Shown piece by piece: positions 45,193-57,500 of a stretch of 64,000 nucleotides of DNA. Each line of letters begins with the position of its first letter. Position 1 is the stretch's first letter. This DNA is from Manduca sexta (taxonomy: Eukaryota > Arthropoda > Insecta > Lepidoptera > Sphingidae): contig NC_051118.1 in the NCBI RefSeq assembly GCF_014839805.1, positions 3,154,391 through 3,218,390 of the forward strand, written 5' to 3'. The notes beneath the pieces were generated by a model, which did no database searches, had not been told where the DNA came from, and worked only from the letters and a program-made list of their open reading frames with translations. The translations under genes were made by a program, and so were the position numbers.

Positions 45193-45488
45193 GTTTATTG
45201 GCGTGCGCATACTAGCTCACCGGGTACTAAGGCTGTCGGTGACGGTGCCGTGCCTGTCGGCGGTCAGTCGAGCGGGAACAGCAGCTGTAGTCGCGGCGCG
45301 TGCGGTGCATGCGACGCGTGCGGTGCGTGCGGTGCGTGCGGTGCGTGGGACGCGTGCGGTACTAGCGACGCGTGCGCTGCGTGCGGCGCGTGCGGTGAGT
45401 GCGGCGGCGCCGGGCTAGCGCACGGCGCGGCCGTCAGCGCGGGGCAAGGCGAGCGGGGCGCGGGCCGGGGCTCCGCGCGTGCCCGCCG
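45193..45488 (-). other. NCOA6: Short candidate 3' UTR of NCOA6
   Basis: Between the stop codon and the first minus-strand AATAAA (plus-strand TTTATT at 45193-45198) there are about 290 bases of GC-rich sequence, including the tandem repeat listed separately. Cleavage would fall near 45170. A much longer alternative ending near 40900 is also possible. Confidence 0.4.
45296..45410. repeat. GC-rich tandem repeat (about 9-bp unit)
   Basis: About a dozen imperfect copies of GCGTGCGGT lie head to tail. Because the unit is a multiple of three, it leaves plus-strand frames open that read Ala-Cys-Gly over and over. Those frames are artefacts of the repeat, not genes. It lies in the putative NCOA6 3' UTR. 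Confidence 0.8.
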
Positions 45489-45547
45489 TCACTTGCCGTC
45501 GCGGGACGTGCGTCGCCGCCGGGCTGCCAATCCGGGGACTTCGCCCA
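45489..45547 (-). CDS. NCOA6: NCOA6 terminal coding exon
   Basis: A 59-bp exon after the acceptor GTTGCAG adds [19 protein letters not shown] and the TGA stop. Only this acceptor restores phase after the GTGAGA donor at 45707. The basic ending is in keeping with the Lys/Arg-rich C-terminus of vertebrate NCOA6. Confidence 0.75.
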
Positions 45548-48500
45548 CTGCAACACACAACAGGTTGATGTGAGTAAACGGTTCATACTCATTATATTGA
45601 TAATAGACCAATTGAATTAGCTTATCTCATTATAAGCTTAATATTTGTATTTTATTAAAATAATTTAAGAGCTAAAATATATAAAAGTGAAATAATCAGA
45701 TTCTCACCGGCACTTCTGGTTTTTCTCCTGACGGGCGCGGCTAGTGGCGGCGCGGGCGAGGGTGCAGGTGCGGCGTTGGGCGGCGCGTGCGCAGTGTGCG
45801 GTGCAGGTGGCGCGGCGGGCGCGGGTCCGTGCCGCACAGAGCGACGCGTGCCGACGCCCTCGGCTACCTTGGCCGCACCCCGACCTACTCCGCGCACGCC
45901 TTTGCCCGTCTTACCGCGCACTTTGCATATGAGCGGCTCGTCACTGTCGCTGTCCGAATCTTTCTTGGTCTTGCCGGGCGGCGCGGCCGGATTTAACGGC
46001 TTGGCGTCGGTGCGGCGTGGCTTCTTTTTGGGTCGGCCGGCCGGCGACAGCCCCTCTTCGCAACTGATGGTGGAGGCGCCAGAGCTCTCCGACTCGCGCC
46101 GTTTCCGCTTGGCGGCGGGGGCGGGCTTGGCGGCCGGCGTGGCGGGCAGCGCGTTCCTCGGACTTGTCTTATCGTCGGTGCCGCGCACACAGTTGCGAGG
46201 CTGCAACGCCGGCGAGTCAGACCGCTCCAATTTGTTGATCCCGGGACTGAGGCGCGGAGTCTTCGGCCCATCAGCAGGACTGTTCATCTTGCTGCTGGAC
46301 CTCGTCCGCACGCTGCTGCGCGCGACCCTCTCGAGCGCGGACGGCGACGGTGACTCCGGCCTCTTCCCAACATAGTCCGGCGTCGGTATCTCTATTAAGA
46401 GCTGCTCGAGTAAACTCTTATCGGGAAAGTCGGCCTTCAGTGGTAACCTCTCTAATTTCGGCTCCTGTTTTTCTTTATCGTCTTTTGTTTCACCATTCTC
46501 AGCGATTACCTTCTCTTCTTTAACCTCGAGGTCAGCGCTGATTTTTTCCTGATTCGAGTATGTATACAACGGCGGCGACACCCTGCTAGGCAGAGGGTCG
46601 AAGTCGTTCTCCTTTTTAGGGCTGATCAGTTCTTTCGACTCGGAGGCACTGTTCTCGATATTGACCTCCTTCTTGACGTCTATTTCGGAGGGCCTATCGA
46701 GTGTTGGCGGCTGTTTCTCTTCGTCCCTGAGTATCGGCGTGGGCTGTCGTTCTTTGGTCTGTCGCGGCGCGTCGTCGCCGTTGACGTCGGCGTGCATCTT
46801 GGCGAGCTCGGCCTCGATGTCGCCGAGGTCGTCGATGTCGGGCGGCACGGTGTCGTAGCGCGGCTGGCCGGCGGCGAGCGAGAGCCGCTCGAGCAGCTCG
46901 TCGGAGGCGGGCGGCTGGTCGATCACGCCGATTATCCTCTGCACGGAGGTGGGGCTGGTGGAGCGCGGCATGTCGAGCCGCTCCTTGCGCTGCGGCCCCG
47001 GCGGCGACTGACTCGCCTGGTTGGGCGACTTTTCCGATAGCGCGTCCATCGACTCTATGCCGGAATCTTCACCTTGCGCTTGTGAAGTTGGTGATCTGTT
47101 CGCAAATTTGTCTGTGTCAGGTCTGGCCGCTCGCTCGGCGACGAGCTTACAGTAGGACTTGTCTTTGGGGCGCTCCTTCCGCCGCGGCGACGTCGCGCCG
47201 CCGCGCGGCCCGGACGCGCCGGGCGGGGAGTCCCCGCGGCTGGCTATCGTGCCTACGTTTGTCGATCCAGGTGGATCTGAAACATAGTACGCGAACCATG
47301 TCAATACACTACAATACCTAACACTAACGACTTCTAATGGTCTGCTAAGCTACTTTCTAACCTACTATTCAAATGGCTATCTTATTTTAGTCTATTGCCT
47401 CTTTTCGTTCCTTTGATAAATTATTTCTTTTCAAGATAATCGTGTAAATAAAACCATTACGATTTTTCGAATCTAACATTCTAAATGACGTTGAAAAATC
47501 TTGTATTGACACAGTCTACTTTGGATGGGTAATGAGTTATTTGCAATATTTGTTTACCTGGTAAGGAACTATGACTGGTTTTCCTCTTCTTCTCTGAAGT
47601 GAGCAGCCCATTGGGTGAGGTAATAGCACTTTCGGCGAGTGTCCGTTTTAACTTATTGTCTGCGTCGGAGTTGCGCGCGTCGGCGTCAGCGAGCGTCCAC
47701 TCCACTTTGCACTTTTCACTAGCACCTTTATCACACTCAGTGTCAGGCACAGTCTTGCCGTCACTGGACTTATCACATTTCGCACCGCACTCCATGCCGG
47801 GTAACTTCTTTTTCGCGTCGTGGTTGTTGGCAGTCTCTCTGTATCCCTCGTTCTGCGCGTATTTGCCCTCCTTATCGAGCGTGTCGTTTTTCCACTCTTT
47901 GTCCTTGTCCGTTTTCCCCTCGCTGAGTATTTTAAACTTCTTCTTCATTTTCAAGTCTAGCTGCATCTTGTTGTTTGGCTTGTAGTCGTGCGACTTGGTC
48001 ACTATGTGGGCGTTTTTCGAAATCGTTTTCATCCTGTAAACGACGTTGTTGTCGCCCGCGATTTCCGTTTTTATCGCGTCACCCTCGTAGTGGTTGTTAA
48101 GCTTTATGCCTTTTGCGTTTAAATACTCATCAGTCTTGTTTTCGGTGCTCTCACCTGACTTGGAAGCTATGGACTCGTCAGAGTCCCTTCTGTGAGACTT
48201 GTCCTCCTCCAAAGCTTTCTTGATCTTCACCTTCTTCGTGTGCAAATCACCCGGACTGAATTTCTTTTTCTCTTTCTTGGAGTTCTTTATGACGGCAGAG
48301 TTCCGGCCTTTTAGACTGATGTGGAGGGGCGGAACTCTGAGCTCGCTCTCTGTCGGCTTGTCGCCCTTCTGCTGGTTAACGAAGCTCACATCCGCCTTGT
48401 AAACTGGCTGAACCACCGGCTCGTTCTTATCCAGCTTGGTCTTTGTGAGTCTTAGCTTTATGGACTCCTTCTCGTTGGGCGGAGACTTGGGTGGGTCCCC

Positions 48501-51500
48501 GGCGGGCGTGGCCGGCTTGGCCACCGGCGCACGCGGTAAGGCAACTTTGGTAGACTTCCCGTCGCGGACAATCTTGTCCTTGAGCGTGGCGGGCTTCTCT
48601 TTCGCACCCGTCGTCCTCGGCTTTCCGCCTTTCTGCGCAGTCAACTTATCGTCCCGCTCTTTCTTGATGATCTTATTTTTTAACTTATCATCGTCTTTCT
48701 TACCGTCATCCTCCGGTATCGACTTGGCGATGCCAAAAATCTCGGGCGGTGTATCAGTAGCGCTATCCTTCAGTTTACACTGCGCGACGGTCACCTCCTC
48801 GGGCTTCTTCTCCTGCTCCTTGGGCGGTGGTACGTCATCGTCCCTCATAAGCGTTTTAATCAGGTACTGCTTGCTCTGCTCCTCGATCTCTTGTGCGGTC
48901 GCCTGTGAGCCAACAGTCGCTGTGGTCACCGACGCCGCCGCTCTAATAGGCAACCGCATCGGCGGGGGCATCGACGTTGTGTGACTCACTTGGTTCTGAC
49001 CCATATGACCAATTTGACTGCCTTGGCTGACCATCAATCTCTCCGAACTCGCACTACTCGGCGACGGGGTGAAGGACGTTGGCGGTGACTTGAAAGGGGG
49101 ATGCTGTGCCACAGAATGGGGATTCGTCTGGTATTTCGAAGTGGATTGCTGCGGCACGGGCGGGGGAGGCATGAAATTCGTCTCGCTCTCGAACGAGCTA
49201 GACTTTGAAGGCACATCACTCACGTTCGTATGCGTGGTCGACGCCGACGACGTCTCCGGGTAAGGACCGTTCATCGTGGGCGTGAACTGACCGGTTATCT
49301 CTTGTAATAAAGAATCCGGCGTCGGGTTCGGCTCGGAGCTGGGCGCGTCTTGCTGCGCCGGATCACAGAGCAAGTCCAGCTTTGCGTTAGTGTCCAGGTC
49401 GGAGATGGCGGAGAGGGCGGTGTCGTCCAAGTTGAGGTCTGCGCCGAGGGTCGGCAGCAACTGGTCGAGGTCACACGTGTCCGGGATATCGGGTAGTTGC
49501 AGACCCCACAATGAGTCCCGATAGGGCTCGTTCCAATCCCCCTGACTGGAGGTGTTGGTGCGTGAGTTGGCTCGCTGGAGCGCGATGTACTGCTGCTGAT
49601 ATCTCTGGAACTCCTGAAAATATATATCGCGCATGTAGACGTGCCACGCCTTTTGGGAATGCCAAACATGGAGTTATAAAAATATAAGATTATATTTCCA
49701 ATGACTTAAATTACTGGAAGCACAACAATAGCTATGTCTATCCTTCCCTTTCTTACAAATCGACAACGCATGATCAACGCTTCTGACATTGTGGATGGAG
49801 GTAGTAATCCCTTTTTTGACATCACATACCTGGAAACTAGACTGCGTCTTTTGATCCATGGAGGTGGGCGGCGGCGGCAGCAGCGCTTGTAGGTCCTCGG
49901 CAGTGACGCGCGCTAGCGCCGGCGCGGGCGCAGGCGTAGCGGAACGCGCCGGACCCGCGCGCGGCCCCGCTTGCCCTACCGGCCCTGTCGGCGGCGCTTG
50001 TCCCGCCTGCCGTACGCCGTACGGGGGTGGCGGCCCGAACGACTCCGCTGCGTATTGCAGAGGAAACCGCGCCCGCGACACCACCGTCGCGTTGGGCGCC
50101 GGCACCGTGCTGCGGTACGCGCCGGGCGGCGGCGGCGCAGCGCGGGGGGCCGGGAACGCACGCCGCACGTATGGCGCCGGCCGGGGCGCCGCGCGAGGTG
50201 ACGGTGGCGGTGGTGGCGCGGGTGGGGGAGGCGCTGGCGATGACGGCATTCTCGCCGGCCCCGGCGTACGCGGCGATCGATACTCGAAGGGCGCTCGGCC
50301 CACTGCCAGCTCCACCTGCAATGAGCACGATCGAAGGTCACTGATTTGCACGATGTGTTACAAAAGTATTTTTTAAACATAAATAAGTAGCAAAAAGACA
50401 GACTATAATAAACTAAATTAATTGACAAGTAAATGAACAGGTTCAGCTCGTTCAGTTCGTTGGGTTCATCCTCTCAATATGCTATGTTAAACAAATATTA
50501 GCTGCATGCAAGAAGACATAGGGTGACCTAATCAAATTAATATCTCAATCACTTCATCTCACCTGTCCGTCCTCGAGTCGATCCAACTTGGCCGGATGCG
50601 GCGGAGGCTTAGGTCGCGGCTGCGGCGCCGGCGCGTCGTTCTGCAGCAGATTGACGAGCAACGGCGAGGACATGGCGACGGTGGGCGGCGCGGCGGCGGG
50701 CGAGTGCGCAGGCGCGTGCGGCGTGTGCGGCGCGGGCGAGGCGGGCGGCGCGTGCGGCGCGGGAGAGGTCGCCGCCGCCGCGGGGTACGGCGGCGGAGGA
50801 CCCGCGAACGCGGACGTCGACGGCCGCGCGAACATGCCATCCGCAGGAGGCCTGATGCCGCCCGATGGACCACCTAAACCTGCCCCAAACCAACATAATG
50901 TATTATTGCCTTAACGGATATACTTTGATTTGAGGATTATAGATCAGATTATGTTAGGTACACTACCAATAAGTATAGATTATCCCATGTTGTTACGTGC
51001 TATTTTTCCCTGAGAACAATATTTCTCTGGTTCTTACCTAACGTATTTTCTTTCCTATGTATAACCCTCGCCTGCGTCATGCTGCCGAAGGGGAACTCGC
51101 AGCGGTCGGTGGTCGGCGTGGGAATGTTCTGCGGGATCTTGCCGTCCATTGGGCAGACCGTGTTGGGCGACTTGAAGGAGTCGCGCGGGGGCGCCGGCGG
51201 CGGCGGGGCGTCAGAGGTGGCGGCGGCGGCGCCCGCGCCCGCCCCGCTCCCTTCCATTAGCCGCCCGATACCCTCCAGCCCTGCTAGGAGCTCCGCGTTC
51301 GGTTGAGATCTTGACGTACTCGCATCTGTATAATAAACCCGATATTATTAATACATTTCATACTATATTGTTAATACTATAACAGCGTTTTGAAGTCTCG
51401 GGTGCGTGCTACGCGATTTTTTTGTAGATGCGCTAATTTGGAACAAGAAGAGTAAACAATGGTTGTACCATCTGCGTCTGCGCTGATGGTGAGCTCGGCG

Positions 51501-54500
51501 CCGTGCTGCAGCCGCAGACTGACGGCGGCGTCGCCGTCGAGCTGCACGGAGAGGATGCCGAGCGCGCGCAGCTGCGGCGCGCCGCCCGCCGCCAGCGCCC
51601 GCAGCCGCGCCGCCGCCGCGCGCGGCACCGACAGCGTCACCCGCACCGAGTTCCACGGCTCCACCTGCGCACACACGCGACAAACTCCTTATAGAATCAC
51701 TTTGTATTCTCACAAACGTCAGCTCACCTCGAAGACACTGAAAATTGGGTAAAGTTTAAAAAACCATGCAGAAATCAAACTGAACGACAGTTGCGTCGAC
51801 AGGATAAACGTGAATCACTTAAAAAAAGATTATACATATCTTGATAGATGCAAGTTTATTAAGATTATTTTTTTTAAATAAGTTCGTTTTATGAAGAAAA
51901 TGCCATTGCCTATCATTAAATATCCAAAGAGGGTATGTACCAAAACAAAAAAAAAACGCCAACAAATATATGTGATCATATTTCGGAAAAGTCGTCATTT
52001 ATCTTTTTACTATACTTCGTTCACATAGATTGACAAGCGCACTCAAATGCCTGATATCTTATTTAAATCGTGTGGATAGTGTTACTTTAAAAAAAATGTG
52101 TTATCACCTCATAACCCAAAAGTAAAACATATAACATTACGGAATATGCACAATGTATCTTTAAAACTTATAATAACCTGTTTAGTATTTATACTTTTAA
52201 AGGACTTCCAAAAACAAGTCACGTTTAACTACTTGCAGGCCGTGGATTACAATGTTATATTTCATACATGTTTTTTTTTTAACTTTTTTTTTTTTCTTTA
52301 TTTAAGGAGCTTGGTCGTTTTTTTTAACTTAATAACAAAAATTATAAACTTTATGTCCATTCGTGTACAATTTTTTTTGGATGATGCAAAATCACCCGGG
52401 AAATTATCGCTATTAATAAAAAAATAAAAAAGGGACTATAAATTAAGAAAATAACTTTCTTAAGCACTCTGTTTCAAATCCCGATGCACAATGTTTGTGT
52501 TATAACAAAACAATATAACAGTTACTATAGGTATTTGAACTTTAAATTCTATCGTGAGATGACCACTGACGAGGGCACCTGTTACTTGCAATGTCGTAAT
52601 TACCTGTAAAAACTATCATTTGTTTTCCATGCTCAATTTCAGATATTTTAATTGATATGTGACCATCTAGAAGGCGTGACCTATCGCATAAATAATCAAT
52701 AAAATTAGTTTAAAATTAATTAAGATATAACGTAAAATGAGGTTTTCCTTATTTCCATAATTCAATACCACAATTCTGTATAATAACCAAATCTATATTA
52801 TTATATAAAGCCGAAGAATTTCTTTGTTTGTTTGTATGCGCTAATCTCAAGAAGTAATAAATCGATTTTAATCTCATTTTACGTAATAGGAAGCTACGTC
52901 CCTCCTGAGTGCTATATGCTATTTTTTAATCCGGTAAATTTAAAACGGGAATTTTATTCCTGAAAAACATCATAAAAACGTCATTAGCATAATTCTATTT
53001 GCATTTAACCAAAAAAGGTTTATAATAATACACACCTTGTGTAGAAATAGACGCAAGACCTTCCAAGCGGTCAAGTATCACTGTACATTAGTTACACTGT
53101 ACAGAAGTTATCACTGTACAGAAGTTTTCAAGTTTATATACTCATGTTATAAAGCAAATTACAAAAATATTAACAAAAAATACTATGAGGACGCACTGTG
53201 CGCCCTAACGCATAGTGTCGGCAATTTCATAGTTTTCTATTTCCCTGTTCAGCCTTATTTATCTGCAGGCAACTGAAGTAAAATTATATACCAATATGAG
53301 CCAATCACAGCGCCCTTATGCCTACGCACTGCGAAGACAGTCATGCTGTAAGCACTGAGACTTATCATCATAGCATTGCCCCGTACTTAACTAAGTAATG
53401 TTTATGAATACTCGCCTTTAAGTCCGTTGAATTCTCTAGAGAAATAAGAGACGGTCGACCATAGAAAAACTTTACACATTGCACCGACCTCGAAGTATGA
53501 AAAAAGGGATAAGTGACTGCCATAATTTAAAAAAAATCACGCTTTTTTTGCTCAGGAGTAGACAGAGATATAACACATCCATATTTCTTCTCCGACGAGA
53601 GATGTTTATCCCTCGCTTGTCGACATAATTATGTCGGCCTGTTTGAACCGGATATACACAGGGTGAATGAATGCGAACCTTACGCTGGCCATTATGGAGG
53701 ATTTGATACCATATTTACGGTGGTCGCTATCCAGGTGGTCATGTAAAGGTAGAAACCACGATCAGACATAATAAAAACTAACGTACAAGTGGATAACTTC
53801 AGCATCGCCAAATATACCATGGAAAGGAATGAGAATACTGCTTAAAAACTTTATTTATTTTCATAAAGTTCATATAAACCTATGACAAAATTATGAATTA
53901 CCATAATTATTAATAATTCTATACATATAATAAAACAAACTCTCTTTTTCTGTCTGTCTGTACGTTAGCGATTTTCTCAAAATCAACTGAACAGATTTAT
54001 ATGAAATTTGGTATGGAGATAGTTTAAGACCCTGGGAAATTTATAGGCTACCTTTTAACCGAGAAATTATACAGCGGGACTTTGATCCCGAAGACTCATT
54101 CACGCAAGCGAAGCCCCGAGCAAAAGCTAATATAGATCATACAACTATATTCGATGATATTTACAATTACAAACAATATTTAATTTACTCCTTATAAAAA
54201 AATACACAAAATGTAACACCGATTATCGTCGGCAGTAAGCAATATACCAAACCGATGTCAAATTCTGACTATTCATGAGACCTTGTGAATGTTTTCATGA
54301 ATAAATATTTTCAAAGTGTTTGAATACGACCGTCGCGCACGCAGCGAAATAAAAACCAGAGTAAATTGAGAGATGTACACAATGGCAAAAATTATTTGCC
54401 GTGAAGACTAAATCTTAAATGGAAAAAAAATAAAACAGAATATTATAATCTCAATAACATATTTTGGCCTTTCAAATGACAAATCATGCTTGCCTAGTGA

Positions 54501-57500
54501 CGTCACTGTAATCATGACACGAGCGTGCGAGAGAGATACCAAGATGTGGTACACGTCAAGTAATTGATAATTTTTAAAAAAAAAAAATGAGTAATGATTC
54601 AATTACAATACGACCCATTAAAATTGACCGGTCTAAAGTTATTACCTTACAGGAAATAAAATAAAAAGCTAAATAAAAAAATATCCTCCAAAAAATTTAA
54701 GTAATTAAAAAGAAGACACAAAAAAAATTGATAAAATATAATTAAAATCATTAATCAATAAAAACAAATATTCTAGAAGTTTAGTGAAGACTGCCTTTCG
54801 CTCGCGGCTCCGCCCGCGTGAAAGTTTTTCCTGAATAAAAGACACACTTTATATTTTCCCGGGATAGTGCCTATAAGCACTCAAGAAAAATGTAGCTTCC
54901 TTTTAATAAAAGAAATAAAATTGGATAGTATTTCCTAAGATTAACGCGTTCAAACAAAGTCATGTAATGTCAATAAATAATTTATGTCAGTAATAAAAAA
55001 TATTTTTCATACCTATTTTTCATGCGTGTTAAGAATGGAAGTGAGGCCAGTGCCCTTGAGCGTTGACCTTGGGCGCTACACCAAAGCTAACTAGATGGCG
55101 GTACGTGTAGTTCCACGGTATTGTACAATTACATCCTTGATTGTTAAAATATCAGATATGTCAAAGTTACGTTTGAAAATATTACGTACTAGCTTTTGCC
55201 CGCGGCTCCGCCCGCTTTATAAAGTTTTTCGGGCTTAAGTTTTCCGTTATAAAAGTCACGCTGTATATTATCCCGGGAACCTATATTCTTCCCAGGGTCT
55301 CAAACTGTCTCTATACCAAATTAAAAATCCCATTTGTATAAACTTATAAAAATATTTCCGCTAAGATAAACGTGTCTAAAAGTTCTTGTGCAATATAGTA
55401 AGTACTGCGAGAACTTGCTAGTCTAAAATCGGCTCTAGTGTGTACTAGACTCTCGTTTTGTGGTCCAAAACATGTCCAGGTATCGACTTTAAAACGGAGC
55501 CTAAAATAATAATATTCAAAATGGTGGCCAGCAATACCAAATCTAACGTATTTTTCTGTCTAGTGACCATTGATCCATAATATCAATATTTGTAATAAAA
55601 TAATTTAAACATACACCCTCACCCAAATTCCAATTATTGTAATATATCGCAACACCGAAAATTACTCTTAGTAACCGAGTGACAAAATATACATAGTTAC
55701 CTAAAAATATTGTAGCTTGTCAAAAACCTTTAGTATGGAAGGGTAAGGCATTTAATATAAATTAGACGAAGTTCAAATCACATGTTAATATTTTTTAATT
55801 CTTATTTGTGTTTTTTAATTTTACATAGAGTGTATACAGTATTTTAGAATATTTTATGTTATTTAGTACATAATATACACATCCTAGACGAAATGATGTC
55901 GACATTTGTGAGAGCGCCTGACTGCGCGTAACTGCAAATATTCCTGTTACTATAAGCTGTTGTTTGAGTAGGCGTTTTTAAAAATTATTAAATATTTTGT
56001 TATATATAACAGTATTAAAAAAAAATAAGATGAGTGTATTTAAAAATAGAGTATAGTATTATTTCAGAATATAGTTAACTCAAGTAAATAAGAGAGATAT
56101 CGAAATGTTAACGATGTAAAATTCTTACCGTTGAGCGATGTTTGGCAGATATTAATTATGATTTTATTCACGGTATCGTGTTTAATAATAAAAATACGCC
56201 GCTGTGCAAAAGACCATAAGCCAAACTACTTATTTCTTGAAAAATATTTACAAAGAATGCTTACATTATTTTTTGCAGGACGCCTAAAGTGGACATAAAA
56301 TTGAGTTTTACATATCTTAACCCCTTAACCTAATATAGTCATAAACATTTATTTTTTTGCTGCAAACTGTTTCTATAGAAAAAACACGTTGTATCCTTCC
56401 AGTGTATTAGGGAGGTCGCCCACTACGACTCTGCAACTATGTAGTAGCGATACCACCGCAAAACAGTCGCGAAACTGTCATAATTTTATAGGTAGTCCAC
56501 ATTTTTTTTATTGCTTTGAATGACGTGACAAGCTTGCCGTTCGCCTGATGGTAAGCGATACGACCGCTCATATACGGTAAAGACCATCCAAGACCTTGAA
56601 TTATAAAATATTTTTTTTATATTCCACTGTGCTCGCTATCCTAAGACAAGATGTTAAGTCTCATTATGTCCAGTAGTTACACTGGCTACAATGTCCTTCA
56701 TACCGGAACATAACAGTGACTAGATACTGCTGCTTGGCGGCAGAAATAGACATTGCGGTGGTACCTACCCAGGGAGACTCTCACATATGAGAGCCCTACC
56801 AACAGTGTTATTGCTGCTAGTGCACATTCGACCACGTTTATGATTCTCTATCGCTATAATCGTGATGCTGTCACGCTTTGGTAGCAATACAGTAGCGATA
56901 GAAACACGCAGCTGTCGCGACGCAAGGTACAGGTGTCAGGTGCGAGACTTGGAACTTTGTATCAAAATAGTATTAATGGAGCCGGGCTTTGTTACACTCC
57001 CAGCGCTAATTGCGAACGCCACTAACGTGCGCTAGTAAAGATGCAAAAGCATTTTTACTAAACGAACGATAGCTTCGCTATAAAGGAATGGCGTGGGCGA
57101 CCTCCCTTAAAACACACTGTATACTTTTGTTTTCATAATAATGTAATTAATAAAACTAGTAACATCATGAGTAGCATAGCTTGCCATAGAGGGGCCCTAT
57201 GTCTATATTTGTTGGGGGCTCTTCAGGGCAGTGCCAACTTTTGAGCAGCCGCTTAGTTTAATGTAGGTATGGGCCAAGAGTGGCCACAAAGCTCGGGGGG
57301 CCCGTATCACTAGCTACGCCCCTGAACATCATATAACAGTCAACTTAAAATGAACTCCATGGTTGGAATTATTTCTTGTTTACAAAGACATAAAGAATTT
57401 CAAACAAAACCGACAAATGAATTTTCAAACTTGTAACTCGTTAAATAATGGAGATTTTAAAGCAAATTAGACGATTTCCCTAATTTAACGATTCCTAAAG

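Noticed and set aside
45776..46375. A 199-codon plus-strand open frame
   Set aside because: It lies antisense to NCOA6 exon 7 in very GC-rich sequence. The minus-strand exon has matching splice phases and conserved motifs, so this is a shadow.
45655..49634. The Ser/Lys-rich minus-strand exons as an AF4/lilliputian-type transcription factor
   Set aside because: The composition suggested it at first. In-phase joining to the upstream exons with [20 protein letters not shown] and SPLLVNLLQ identifies NCOA6 instead.
49858..50376. A 172-codon Gly/Ala/Arg-rich plus-strand open frame
   Set aside because: Antisense of the proline-rich NCOA6 exon 5. Glycine and alanine runs are what proline codons read on the other strand.
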